Of a DNA stretch of 64,000 nt, positions 1 through 13,103 are shown in pieces (position 1 is the first letter of the stretch; every line of letters starts with the position of its first letter). This stretch comes from Cenococcum geophilum 1.58 (taxonomy: Eukaryota; Ascomycota; Dothideomycetes; Gloniales; Gloniaceae), in the NCBI GenBank assembly GCA_001692895.1, contig KV748176.1, positions 4,989,092 through 5,053,091 of the forward strand, given 5' to 3'. The position numbers were made by a program, and so were the translations under genes. A model generated the notes under the pieces. The model did no database searches, was not told where the DNA came from, and worked only from the letters and a program-made list of their open reading frames with translations.

Positions 1-945
1 TAGTACGCCAAACGATTAGAGGAGGCCTAGATGGTAGCCCGCGAGAACTTAGAAAAAGCTTAAAGGTTAATAAAACAGCAGGCGAATAAACACCGTTAAG
101 AGCCCGATTTTACCCCTAGCGATATAGTCTGGGTTATAACAAGGAATTAGAGGACTAAACGACCTAGCTATAAGCTAGACTACTAGATGGCAGGACCATA
201 TAAGGTTCTTAAGAAGATAGGCAACTTATATAAGATAAAGCTCCTAGACTTAATTAGGGTTTACCCTATCTTCTTACTAGATAAGTTACGGAAAGCTATA
301 AATAACTTATTACCTAGATAAAAGAACGAGCCTCCCCTACTAGTTTAAGTAAACGGTAATAATAAATAGGAGGTTAATAAAATGCTAGCCTGCAAGATAG
401 TATGGGGAGCGCTAAAATACCGTATTTAATGGAAGGGCTACAATCCTAACCTAACCTAGTACCCTATATAGAACTTTATAGGCTACCCCTAGAAGCTTAA
501 AGAATTCTATAACTAATACCCTAATGCGCCTAGACCCCTAAAGTACCTAGATAAATAGATAGAATATTAGTATAATAAAGACAATAAGTTACTGGAAGAA
601 TATAGGGATAAAAACGCCCTAAAGCCCTAATATAGCTATCTGCCAAATTCTGCTATATTCTGCCGTTTTCTGCCAGTACCGTAAAATTTCAGATATTTAG
701 GAACTTTAACCGCCAGTTAAAGTTATCTAATTAGTTAGATCCATGCTAAGACTTTTAGCGGCTACTCTTTCTAGCCTAGTGCTTCCACTTAGCCTATAAT
801 CGCCCTTTATACTTAGTTAGGACGGACTTATATCCCCTTTATCTCCTTATCTTATATTTTTATAATCCTACGTTTATAAGCCTAGTGCTACCCTATTTTT
901 TCTAACTAAGCCTAAGGGTAGGCTTTCTTTTAAAGAGGGGGGTAA
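1..945 (+). mobile_element. Gypsy LTR retrotransposon, 3' fragment (fossil)
   Basis: This is the 3' end of a Ty3/Gypsy element on the + strand, broken in many places. The translated pieces resemble the integrase C-terminus (a GPYKVLKKIGN-like block near 190-235 and a YPIFLLDKLRKA-like block near 265-300), followed by a chromodomain-like stretch near 380-490. A purine-rich tract (about 931-942) lies just before an LTR-like sequence starting TGTAATGG at 946, as expected for a polypurine tract. The element runs off the left edge of the window. Composition shows heavy RIP. Confidence 0.7.
702..724. repeat. Stem-loop shared by four Gypsy 3' regions (copy 1)
   Basis: An inverted repeat, AACTTTAAC and GTTAAAGTT around a 5-nt loop, followed by a TAATTAG-containing tail. 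The same structure occurs at 2259-2281 and, in opposite orientation with respect to its element, at 30875-30897 and 36379-36401. In each case it lies in a Gypsy 3' region. Confidence 0.6.
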
Positions 946-1160
946 TGTAATGGCGCTATCGCACGTTACCTGCTAAATTCTGCTATATTCTGCCGACCTG
1001 CGATTAGCCCGCCTAAAGCTAGCGCCTTNGCGGCTTACCCTATATATTTGTTTACATCGGTCCTAGCNACNCCTTTTCCTTCTCTTTAGCTTAGTATCTT
1101 TGTAATACAGTATTCGTTTAAGCTTCGGTTTAGAGGTATTTATTTAAGCCGTGATACCTA
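946..1160 (+). repeat. LTR-like sequence at the end of the first Gypsy fragment
   Basis: It starts TGTAATGG directly after a purine-rich tract and contains several TTCTGC-type repeats, as the LTR at 36075-36301 also does on its own strand. The right border is not clear; it probably lies near 1155-1165, where the next Gypsy-like piece begins. The stretch contains several N. Confidence 0.35.
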
Positions 1161-2636
1161 ACTTAATTACCTCCGACTAAGGCATATAGTTTAGCTCTAA
1201 CGTATAGAGACGAATCTGCCAACGCCTTGGTATCTCTATTAAGATATCTATATCCTTTTACTATAAAACTGCTAGGTAACCGGAAAACGCTAATACTAGT
1301 ATAAAAGCGTACCTACGATAGGTAGTCGCCTATAGTTAAGATGACTGGGTGGATTACCTTCTACTAGGTAAATTCGTAGCGAATAACTATGTCTTAACTA
1401 CTATAGGACTTACCTCGTTCTTCGCGAATAAGGGATATTACCCCTGATCCGGCATAGAACCACTAGAACCTATTAATAAGAAACTGCTATATAGAAAACG
1501 CCTTAAGATACTACTTGCTAACTAGCATGCAGACTATATGAAAAATCTACTCGACTACTATAAGGGAGAAATGGCCTAGGCTTAAGTAAAGCAGGCCTAC
1601 TTTGCTGACTGTTATAGAACGCCACCACTGGAGATACGTGTTAGCGACTAGGTATGGCTAAATATACGCAATATCTCTATATAGAGGCCTATAAAGTTAC
1701 TTAATTATAAGAACCTTAGCCCCTACCTAATTAAACGAGTTATTAATAGGGGAGCCGTATATAAGCTAGAGCTCCTACTTACCCTAGCTACCCGCGGGAT
1801 ATGGCCTATATTTTACCTATAGCTACTACACCTTTACTAGCCTAACCCCTTACCGGGGTAGATATAGCCTAAACCCCTACTAGTACTAATCCGAGATAAG
1901 AATAAAGACGAGAACTATAAGGAGTGGACCGTTAAACGAATTATTGACTCTAAATACTTTGGTAAAGGTAGAGGACGACGGCTCTACTATAGAGCTATAT
2001 ATATAGGATTCGATATAAATTAGCCAAAATGGCAACTATAGGAAGACTTTAAAAATATAAAGGATTTAATTAGCAACTTTTATTACGCGAACCTATAGAA
2101 ACTGGGCCTAAGTAGAGATTTTATACCTAATCCTCTATGGGAGCCCTTATAGAGTTAAACCGTTATATATTACTATATAGGGGTAAATTGCCGTTAAATT
2201 GCCATTAAATTGCGGTAAAGTGCGATTACGTGACTGGAATATCGTTAAGATATCCAGGAACTTTAACCGGCGGTTAAAGTTATCTAATTAGTTAGATTCT
2301 TAAATGCTAAGCCTTATTATATAACGTTGTTTCAAGCCTTTAGCAATACCCCCCTTTCTTCTTTTCTATACCCTAAGTGTCCCTTTTATATATATATAGT
2401 AACCACAGCGTCGCTGGAGCTCCGCCTCTATAGGAGGGGGGGTAGTAGTATAGAACCCCACCGCAGGGGCCTCTATAGGAGAGCCCCGTGCTCTCGCGTA
2501 CACCTCGCGTACAGCTTATATCAGCTACGCGTAGATATATTACCTCCTTACGCCCTCGACCCTTACGATCAATCGCGCAACGTTTTGTAGACTCTTTGAA
2601 TACATACGTCTTATAGCCACTGCCCCCGTCCTATAA
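1161..2636 (+). mobile_element. Second Gypsy 3' fragment with LTR-like tail (fossil)
   Basis: Pieces between about 1560 and 1800 resemble the Gypsy integrase tail (GD-VWL, RP-KL and PY-I blocks). The shared stem-loop follows at 2259-2281. The stretch 2300-2636 is less AT-rich, carries a direct repeat CCTCTATAGGAG (about 2425 and 2470), a G-run and an ending CCTATAACA, so it probably holds the 3' LTR. The copy is incomplete and broken in many places. A 87-codon open frame at 2327-2590 lies in this tail and has no recognisable homology. Confidence 0.5.
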
Positions 2637-3069
2637 CAAAGAAGAAGCTAAAAATAAAGGGATTAGTTAAAGGTAATAGATAAGCCGGGTTATCTAAGGG
2701 ATCTACTACTAGCATATTAGTTGTTTCCGCCTCTACTTAATAGGAATCCTTTTTAGCCTCTTTAGCCTTAAGTTTAGATAGACCTTACTTTATTAAACAA
2801 AGCTCTTTTAAGTATACCTTTTTATAGACCTTTACTAGACGGCATAGGCGAGTATAAGTATCTAATTAAGCTTTTAGAGCCTAAGATGCCTTATTAAAAC
2901 GACGCTAAACCTTAGTAATGGCCTTGGCTAGCTTACTCTCTAGTCTTTTAGCCGCTACTAACACGTATAACCCTAGAAGAAATTAGATAAGGAACTAGAT
3001 AGTTATATAGAATAATAAGATATATATACTCAGCATTAGAGATAAATTAAATATTATAGGACGATCGTA
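2637..3069. other. RIP-worn repeat sequence, unassigned
   Basis: AT-rich sequence with TpA excess between two retrotransposon remnants. I see no gene and no clear termini. Confidence 0.4.
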
Positions 3070-3757
3070 TATTTACTCGCGTATACTTAGTATAGGAAGA
3101 AGGTTAGTAACTAAATGGAGCTATAATCGCGATATATACTAACTTCTTCTCCGTATAATAAGAATAGGATAGTATAACTTTACTAAGTAATAAAATAAAT
3201 ATTATTAGCTGGTTATAATAATTAGACGTAAAAGATCTAATAAAAGGTATTAGGGATAATAAAGGTTATTAAATTAAAGATAGGAATGCTATACCTCTAA
3301 TAAATAACTTATAGATGGGAGATATCTTTAATATTACGGACGCTTTAAGTACGATATTACGACTACTTGGAGAGGAGTCGGAAGAAGCTAGTTAGTTAAT
3401 ACAAGCACGGTCTAGGATGGAACCCGTGGAATTATGTGACGAGGAATGGTAGCCAAGGTTATATAAGGTGCTACGTAAGGAACGCGAGGAACGAAGGGAA
3501 CTTACGTACCTTATGTATAACACGTACATCGCGTATAAGGAGGATTTCATAGGAGTACAGTTATGTATTTAAGGACCCTTAGTCCCTACCTAAATAGTTC
3601 CTTCTTTATAGTAATTCTTAGAATATAATTAGAGTTAATTTATTAGGCAACCACTCTACCAGTTATTATTACGTTATTAACTACTATCTTTACATTTCCT
3701 ACACACCTAGCCTATTAATAGAACCCATTGTAGTTCCTACTACAAGGTTTCGTTATA
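3070..3757 (+). repeat. Putative 5' LTR of the 3.1-12.4 kb Gypsy element
   Basis: Similar along its length to 11673-12393. It starts TATTTACTC (TGTTTACTC in the other copy) and ends CGTTATA (CGTTACA in the other copy), which fits TG...CA termini worn by transitions. Confidence 0.55.
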
Positions 3758-6700
3758 TAATTACTACTATAGTTACGGTATTAAATATAAAAAGTTAAAC
3801 AATATGCCACTAAAAGCAGCCACTATAACGCCATTGACGGCGGCAACTACTTTAAGGTTAGGGGGTGATACCAGTATAGCGGACACTGACTCGCAATAAC
3901 CTATAACAGTAGGATAATTATAAGAAATAGTGGATTAATTAATAGAAAATAATACGGTACTTAAGAACAGACTTAATAGAATTAGAGTAGTAAAGGTTAA
4001 GTTACTATTAATTAAATAATTCTTAGGGGAAAGATTAAAGCTTAAAGGATTTCTAATATAAATATATTTTAAAGTTATGCAAGAAGGGGCCAAGTTAGCC
4101 ATAATAATAGACTAGATAGCCTACGCAGGACTATTCCTAACGGGTCGGGCACTTAAATGGTTTAAACCCTACTTAATAAAAATATAGACTAACGGAATAA
4201 CTACTGCAAATTAAGAGGTATAATTTATATTTTTTAGCTAGGTAGAATTCGCGGAACAATTAATATAGATATTTAGGGACCCGGAAGTAACAACTATAGT
4301 AAAGAGAAAGCTTTAGGACCTAATACAGCGAACTTTAGCAATTAAGTACATAATATAGTTTTAAATACTTATAATATAGGTCAAATGGAACAATAAGGCG
4401 CTTATAGCATAATATAAACAAGGACTTAAGGCTAAAGTCTAGGATATAATTATTCTAATAAAAGATGCGGATACCCTAAGGGAATTAATAGATTAAGCAA
4501 TTAAGATTAATAATAGGATCTTCTAAAGGGAACAGGCTAAGAAAGGCTAGGATAGAGTTTTATAGTTATATAAGACGTAGAGTACGTAACAACTAAAGCT
4601 AAGTTAGAAACTATAGTATAGCGCAGAGCTAATAGACCTAAGTGGTACTAAAGAAGCCTATAAGAGATGGAGTAAGAAACTATGGAAACCTAGAGGTTAA
4701 GGATTTAGTAATTACAGGACTAAGGAGCAGAGGCTAAACCAGGGATCTTAATAGTAGAAGACGTTTAGGCGGACTCCATAACAAAGTTAATGGTTTAGAA
4801 ACGGAGCTTATATAAATTATAAAAAATAGGGTTACTTCGCGAGGGATTATAAAGATAGTTAGAATTACTATATAATAAAGAGAACTAGATTAATAGTATA
4901 TAATACACATATATAGAGAGATAATAGTATACTACAAGGGACAAAAGAGTGTTTAATTAAAAGTTTTGCGTTTTGTTATAATAACGTATACTAAATTTAT
5001 AAAGACGCTAAGTATAGTATAAGCTATTAGCTATAAGAACCAGAGTTAAAAGGACTTAGAGGAACTAAAGAGTTAGATAAAGAATAAGATTAACTCTACG
5101 AGCTAGATTAAAATGTCACAGCAATATGTAGATAATAATTAGTAATAATAATAATGGAGTTAGAGTACTTATTAATTAATAGCAATAAGGACAGTAAAGA
5201 AACTAACTAGGGGTATCTAAACCTTAATAACGCAATAGAAGTAGAGACTAAGACCGCTATAGAGTAAGGTTTAGTAACGGGTATTATAANACCNTTNNAN
5301 ACGGNNTCTATNACTTTATAAGANNGAAGGAGTAATATNTANNGANNATTAAGNAAGNANANNACTGCTAGTGCTAGCTTACTACTTAATAAAGGCAAAA
5401 GGCTAAAGGCTTAAGATTCTTACAGTAAGATAAGAGACGACTAAGATTTTTAAGACGAGATGAGGTAAGCTTAAAGACCTATAACGGATAGAAACCGATA
5501 AAGTAGAGCAGTAGCTTAGTTTAAAGATATATAAATGAGCTTAGGATAAGAATTCCTAACAGCATAAGACTTTTAAGACGAGATAAGTAAAATCTAGGAC
5601 TCTTAAGACGAGATAAGGACACTAGTAAAGCCTAGTTAGACTAAGGCTAGAGCTAAGCTTAAGTTAGAAGCAAGCTTAGGATTAAAGAATCTAAGGGGTT
5701 AAGAATTCGGAGTATAAATTAGGACACCTATAAGTAAGAGGTAAGGAGCTTCTTTATAGATTAGAGAATCTATAGCGCAAATAGTAATTAGACTAGGAGA
5801 CAGATATATAGACCTAAAAGACTTACTAGGAGAATATAGTGTTTAGCTTAAAGATTAAAAAGTTAATACTAAGATTAAGAAGTACGAAGACTTTAAGGAT
5901 CCACTTATAAGACGCGACGTAAAGGAAACTATAGAGGAATTTAGGGCAAGAATTACCTTATAGCAAGAACGGAAATCTAGTATATTAGGACGTATAAGGG
6001 ACAGAGCGCTAGTATAAAGGATTACTAATAGGCTTAGAGTAAGCATACTAAGAGCTAAGTGGCTTATTAAACTGGAACAAGAAGAGGATCTAGGGATTCC
6101 TATTAGGTTTAAAGAACGACATATTAAAGGCTATTACGACGCAGTAATAAAGAGATATTTCCTTATGGACGAGCCGTATATACTTAAGCAGCTGTACTAA
6201 AAGTGGTATAGGCAACGACACAATAATAAATGGGAGGATTTCTATATGTGGTTAAACGAGAAAGTTATCTAAGACCACCTAATTATAGAGAAGGCTATAA
6301 CTTATATTAAGGGGGCCTTAATTATAATATTAAAAGATCTAGAGGAGTAATTAGAGGACTAGAGAAGTAAAAGGCGAATCTTAGTACCTACAAACAAAGT
6401 TATAACGCTTAGATTAACATAAGAAAGGTTTAAACTCTAGGATAAAGACAAACTAAGAGTTAACCTAAGACATTAAGCATATTATATACTATTATAGATA
6501 GTATATATAGATAATACGTATAATATATATAGAGCACTAAAAAACAAAAATTGGAAGTATCTAATAAGGATAAATTGGATAACGGACGAGGCGAAGTATT
6601 AAAACGCTAAGTATATATATAGTTAGTACCTAGTAGAAGTTTAAGAATAAGGGGACTTAGTACTTTAACTAGGAAGATTTCTTATAGAAGAATGCCTAGA

Positions 6701-9700
6701 TAGATAACAATGGTAGGAATATCTAGAGAATACCTATCTATGGTATATTAAAGACAAAAAACGAACTAAGTATTAGCCTAAGTTAAACTAAGTATAAACA
6801 GGATCTAGCAGCTAGTAGTTAGGAAAAGTAAAGGCCTACGGAACTAGAGGAAGCTAGTAGTAAAGCCTTAGACCCTTAAAGGAATTTAAGGATAATACCT
6901 AAATTTATAAGTTAAATAGTAAAATTAACAGTTTAAGGTATTAATAAATAGTGGAGTAATAAGGAACTATATCTCGCTAGCAGTAGTTAAAAGAATAGGG
7001 TTACTATATAGGTAGAAGGAACGTCCTTACCTATTAGTGATAATTTTAGGAGATCTAATAGCCTATGGAGGAGGCATTATTAATCTTAAAATAGGACCTA
7101 CTTAGCTAACTATTAAAGGAAGATAAGTTAAGATGTTTTTTAATATATTACTATTAGGGAATAATAAGGCAGTACTAGGAATGCCTTAGTTATAAGAATA
7201 TAATCTAAAGATTAATTAGGTTATAGGTTAGGTTAATATTAGAGATATATAACGCCGTAAGATGCGATAATAAGCTAAATTGGTATAGTACTAAGTAGGA
7301 GCGACCTATAAAGAAATGGAAAAAGGGCTAAGCTAAGTATTAAAAAGATACTATAAGTATAGTAAGAAACTATGGTTACCTAAGAGTAAAAAGCTGTTAG
7401 AATATATAGTATAGGACTATAAAATAGAATTAGAACTAGAAATAAGTTTAAGGTTCTTTCCAATCTATAAGCTTACCAAAGAAAAAGGTAGAGCATTAAA
7501 AGAGTTTATCTAAGAGAACTTATAAAAGGGATATATTAGACTATCGCAGTTATTAGCGGGTTATCTAGTACTATTTATACTAAAAAAAAATAGTAAACTA
7601 AGGCTGTATATTGACTATAGATAGTTAAACAGCATTACTAAAAAGGATAGGTATTCTTTACCCTTAATTAGCGAAATCTAAGACAGGATAGGTAATGCGT
7701 AAATCTTTATAAAGATAGATCTAAGATAGGCGTACCATTAGATTAGAATTAAAGAAGGCAACAAATAGAAGGCAGCCTTTAGGTCGAAGGAAGGACTATA
7801 TAAACTATTAGTTATGCAATTTAGGCTTATAAACGCACTAGCAATATTCTAGAAGCGTATTAACAATATATTAGGAGAACATTTAGATAAATTTGTTATG
7901 GTATACCTTAATAATATTATTATCTACTTAATAAGTAAGAAAGAGTATGGAGAACACGTTAAATGGGTCTTAAAGAGACTATAGGAAGAATAAATGCTAG
8001 TAGTAATTAAGAAATGCGAGTTCTTTACTAGAAAGACTAATTTTATTAGATTTATTATTAAACTAGGCTAACTTAGTATAGATCTAAAGAAGATTAAGGC
8101 TATAGTGAATTGGTAAGAACTAGAGAATATTACGCAGTTAAAATTGTTTCTAGGGTTTTATAATTACTATAGAAGGTTTATAGCGTAATGGTTAAAGGAT
8201 ATTAAACCATTTATATAATTAATAAAGAAAGGAGAACTATAGGTATAGGAAGAGAAATAGTAAGAACTCTTTAAGAAAGTTAAAGAGTTATTTACCTAGG
8301 AGCTAGTTCTTAAAATCTATTAACTAGAACTAGAGACGGTCGTAGAAATAGATATATTAGACTTTATACTAAAAGTATATTTTATATAAAGGCATCTAAA
8401 TAGATAGCATTTAGTGGCATATTATAGTTGGAAGATAATACTACCGGAGTTAAACTATAACATCTATAATAAGGAGTTATTAGGTATAGTTATAATACTA
8501 AAGGAATAAAGAGCATTCTTGCAAGGTATAGAAAAACTATTTATAGTTAAAACGGATTATAAGAACCTAATAGGATTCCTAATAATAAAGAAACTTAACT
8601 AAAGATAGGTTAGATGGGCAGAGATACTTATAGAATACTATTTTAAAATTTAGTATACTAAGGGTATAGACAATACGCAAGCTAATATATTAAGTTAAAA
8701 GGCTAAACTATAAAATAACGATAAGCCATTAGGGGCTTTACTATAAAAAGATATAGATAGACTAATTAGGTATAATTATCTAAAAATTATAGTAACTTAA
8801 GAGAGTAAGTTAGAAAAGGTCTATAAGATATTAGAAAGCTTTTAGGTATAAAGGATTTTAGAGGCATAGCTAGAAGATCTATAGTTAGATATATACAAAA
8901 ATTAAGAAGTAAAGTATATCCTAAGAAGTATAGCAGAGCAGTTTATAGAGGACTTCTATAAGGGACTAACTTAAGGATATAATGGAGCTATAGGCTTAGT
9001 GTTAAGACTTTAGGAGGAGTATATTATTAATGGAATTTAGAAAATAGCTAAAAGAGTTACTAAAGAGTGTTTAAATTACTAAAGGAATAAACTAATAAGG
9101 TATAAGCCGTATAGAGGGCTATAACCTATTAAAATACTAAAGAGACTATAGGAGGTTATATTATAGGACTTTATTATTAAGTTACTAAAGTTAAGAGATC
9201 CTATTACCAGATAAGAGTATAACGCAATCTTAGTGATAATAGATAAGCTTATAAAGTAGGGATATTTTATAGCTTATACGGAAGAAATTTTAGCAGAAGA
9301 TATTGCTAGAATCTATGTTAAAGAAGTGTTTATAAGATATAGAGTATTAAGTAAAATTATATTAGATAGGGATCTAAGATTTATAGCAGTATTTTAGGAG
9401 GTATTCTTAGCGGAACAAGGAGTTTAAGTAGTAACTTCTACCGTATATTATCCGTAGACAGACGGTTAAATAGAAAGATTAAACTAGACACTAGAATAGT
9501 ATCTAAGGCATTATATTAATTACGTATAGAACAATTAGGTATCGCTATTACTAGTTATATAGTTTGTATATAATATAATACTATAAGAAGAAATGGGTAC
9601 GTTACTATTTAAGGCGAATTATAGATATAAGCTAAAAACATTATTATTACTACGTTAAGTAAAGAAAATAAGTAGTAAAGCTAAGTAAAGAATAGAGACT

Positions 9701-10579
9701 TTAATAAATCTTTATATAAACCTTACGGAAATAGCTAAAGCAGTATAGCAAAGAATAAAAAAGTACTATAATACTAAGAGATTTAAGGGACTAGATCTTA
9801 AGGAGGGAGATAAAGTATAGCTACTATATAAAAATTTTAAAAGTTAATAATTAAGTAAGAAGTTGGACTATATTAGACTAGGACCTTTTAAAATTATATA
9901 NAGGATTTNACNNGTTATATTTAAGTTAAACCTACTAGCTAAAATAAAGATCTACCCTATATAGTATATCGCAATACTAGAGCCAGTATATAGGAATATT
10001 AAGCTACTAGTCTATAAGGCAGACACGTATAGAGGTTAGGAAGAAGATAAATAGTAAGTTTTAAAGATTGTTAGTTATAAGGGCATTAATAATAAAATAT
10101 AGTATAAGGTTAAGTAAATAGGCTATACTAAGACTACCTAGGAGCTACTAAAGAATTTAAAAAATGCTATAGGAAAGGTATAGGAGTATTAGAAGAAAAT
10201 AGGTTAGGCAATATTAATAAAAAAGGATTATTAAAGAATAAGTTACCTAAGGGGGATATAGGAAGAGCGACTGCTAAACTACTTAGAGTTGTTCCCCTTA
10301 CTATAGGAGGAGAGTTAGTTCTCTTATTACCTAGTTCCTAAAGACCCTATTTTATAAGTTTCCACTCCTTAAAACAGACCTTCTTACGCACTTTTTTAAG
10401 ACAAAGTAGACGGGTAAATGCCGCAATGTGAGTATCTAGAGCCTTCTATTCTGCATTTTAAGAACGCTTAAGCTTAGCAAGGGCCTATACCAGATTACTA
10501 TTAAGCTTTATAGTAGTAAATTAAATATAAGACCCTATAATAAATTACTTAGAAAACTTAAAGACTATTAAGAGTTATA

Positions 10580-11600
10580 GGACGCATAGGCCGTCGAAAT
10601 CGGACTCTGCACCTGTACGTGGTGACGGCTACAAACCTAGTCTTCAAAGTTTAGATCCAGAGCCAACGCAGAGACATTGCATAGCGTGCGGACAGGACCG
10701 GTGGTGGTTGTGGGCGTTGAGGGCGGTGGTGAAAAATTTTCGGATGGTGAGATCTTGAAAACCACTACTATTAGCTCTCTACAATACGACGACTACTACA
10801 TTCTCCTATCCAGGGCACCTATACGATCCAACATGGATGCGCGGTATTCGATATCATCCCCCGTCCCCCAGTAGAAAGCATTAATGACCTTATATTAATA
10901 AACAAGTAAACGCGAACAAATGAACGAACGAGCAAATATACGGCCCCTCCTAACCCCCAGGGCGATCGCCCGCGGAGCATGCGGTCACTCGCCGTACTGC
11001 CGTAATACTACTAAAAGCAGCAGCTAGATAACCCCGTACGGTTTTCCTTGTCTCCTCTCAACGGAGTGGTACCCTTAGAGAGGGCCTAGTGACTGGGGCC
11101 TAGGCACAAAAGATACCCAGATACACACACACATCCCGCTTTCGTCTTTTAGTATTAGGATGGTAGAACGGATNAATCCCCCTTACGCCTTCGATAGGCC
11201 TTAGGGGGGGGAGGCATGGCGTATATGGCAATGGTCAACAAGAGATAGCATANAGGGGGTGGTCAAGATACGGGACACAACTACAAGCACAAGCACAGCA
11301 ATCGAACGGCAAGGCCTAGCTAGGACGTAGTGAACCCTAGCTTTGGATGAGCCAAAGAAGGAAGCAGTGGTTCCNAAGGAGTTCGAATCATCCAAGGAGG
11401 ACAGGACGTAGCCGTAGGCCCGCAGGGCCGCCGCTACGGACGGACATNGCAAAACAGGGGTTTTTCATCCTACTAAGGTGGCTCATAGGGTTTTTCCGTC
11501 CCCTACATCAACAAGGGTTTTCTTCTTATCAATTTATAAGTTTCCCTTATGTACAGAGTAGTCTGCGTGGGCCTAGATAGGATCCGTATCAGACGTTAAT
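10580..11600. other. Less mutated island inside the Gypsy pile
   Basis: Composition changes sharply here: CpA and TpG are frequent again and GC is higher than on either side. It has short open frames on both strands (for instance 10677-10874 + and 11201-11452 -), none of which I recognise. Several N fall between 11170 and 11450. It may be a later insertion that escaped RIP, or unique DNA caught between elements. I could not find terminal repeats or a target duplication. Confidence 0.4.
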
Positions 11601-11672
11601 CAAAGAACTTACTACTACTAGGACGCGTATATTTAGCGTTAGAAGTAGAGCAAATATCGCAAGATAATTAAA

Positions 11673-12393
11673 TGTTTACTCTAGTATACTTTAAATAAGA
11701 GGAGGGTTGCTAAGACAAAGGACTCGCTAACGTAATATATACTAGCCCCTCTTTTAAGCAACAAAAATATAGAGATGGTATTATTTTACTAAGCGACAAT
11801 ATTGTAGTAATAGTGTAAGTACGACATTGCGCGTATAAAGAAGAAGAAGCTTTAGGCATTATAGGTAACGATATTAACCAAATTAATTAAACGGACATTA
11901 TACCTCTAATAAACGACCTGGAGATGCTAGGTATCTTTAAGGATAAAGATAAAAAGGAAGGAGATAGTATTACGGACGCTTTAAGTATGATATTATAACT
12001 ACTTAGAGAGGAGTTAGAAGAAGCTAGTTAGTTAATATAAGCACGGTCTAGGATAAAACCCGTAGAACTATATAACGAGAAATGGTAGCTAAGGTTATAT
12101 AAGGTGCTACGTAAGGAACGCAAGGAATAAAGGGAACTTATATACCTTATATATAACACGTATATCGCGTATAAGGAGGATTTTATAGGAGTACAGTTGT
12201 GTATTTAAGGACCCTTAGTCCCTACCTAGATAGTTCCTTCCTTATAGTAATTCTTAGAATATAATTAGAGTTAATCTATTAGGCAACCACTCCACCAGTT
12301 ATTATTATATTATTGACTACTATCTTTACATTTCCTATATACCTAGCCTATTGACAAAACCTATCGTAGTTCCTACTACAAGGTTCCGTTACA
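11673..12393 (+). repeat. Putative 3' LTR of the 3.1-12.4 kb Gypsy element
   Basis: It starts TGTTTACTC and ends CCGTTACA, and is similar to 3070-3757. The sequence directly downstream (12394-12436) repeats a stretch found inside this LTR (about 11937-11978), so the next segment is a partial third copy. Confidence 0.55.
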
Positions 12394-12845
12394 TTTAAGG
12401 ATAAAGATAAAGAGGAGGGGGATAGTATTACGGACCTTATATTAGTAGTAGTGCGACTACAAAGGATAGACATAAATAGGTTAGTTAAGATAGTATAGAA
12501 GGCGCTAGAACTAATTAAGCTATAGGATAAGGGGTAGCTAAGTTATATAGCTAGTTACGCTATAAGTTTAGATCGTAGGAACGTGGGAATATAGGAACGT
12601 AACGTACTAATGTACTAACGTACTAATATACTAAACCCTTTATTATAGGGAGGAGTTATATATTTAAGGACGTACGGTCTCTATAGATAGTTTCTCTTCT
12701 TTATAGTAAATCTTAGAATATAATTAGAGTTAATCTATTAGGCAACTACTCTACTAGTTATTATTACGTTGTTGACTTCTTGTTTACCTATATACCTAGC
12801 CCATTAACAAGTCCACCGTAGTATTTCCTATAAGGCTTTATTATA
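12394..12845 (+). repeat. Partial third copy of the same LTR family
   Basis: Its second half (about 12650-12845) parallels the ends of the two LTRs at 3070-3757 and 11673-12393, including the TTAGAATATAATTAGAG block. The middle part differs. It ends near a TTATTATA that matches the CGTTACA end. It is probably an older or divergent LTR remnant. Confidence 0.4.
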
Positions 12846-13103
12846 GTAGAGGTTAATTAGCTAAGGTATAGGGAATTAGTAATCGCAATAGGGCGCAAAT
12901 TAAAGATGCTATAAACTGTTATAGTGCTATAATAAAGTAAACTAAATAACTACGTTGTGGTATAAAGAGGAGAAGAAGGTAGAAAGGGGGTATTATATAT
13001 AAATAGTAGTGCCGGCCGCAGAGGCACTAGTGGTAGGCTAGGTAATAGTAGGAAATAGTATGAGATAGTATAAAACAGTATGCGTTAGGTTAGTGCCGTG
13101 ATA
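12846..13103 (-). mobile_element. Fragment of a second Gypsy-1 copy with 187-bp LTR (fossil)
   Basis: 12917-13103 matches the 187-bp LTRs at 30432-30618 and 43171-43357, including the GCCGGCCGC core and the GTGCCGTGAYA end. The adjoining 12846-12916 matches the internal sequence beside the right LTR of that element (43100-43170). It is therefore the 5' LTR and primer-site side of another copy in the same - orientation, cut off on its left by neighbouring repeats. Confidence 0.75.

Larger units (their letters stand above)
3070..12393 (+). mobile_element. Gypsy LTR retrotransposon, nearly full length (fossil)
   Basis: Ty3/Gypsy element on the + strand, broken in very many places. The parts appear in the usual order: a gag-like region with a zinc-knuckle-like stretch near 4800-4870, reverse transcriptase near 7590-7990 (IDYRQLNS-like and MVYL-N-I blocks), RNase H near 8280-8700, integrase near 9340-9510, and an integrase tail plus chromodomain near 9780-10230. 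Related sequences of about 690-720 bp at 3070-3757 and 11673-12393 look like its two LTRs. No matching target duplication was found, so the assignment of these LTRs to a single element is tentative. A less mutated island (10580-11600) sits in the 3' part. Age cannot be read from the LTRs, because RIP dominates their differences. Confidence 0.6.
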
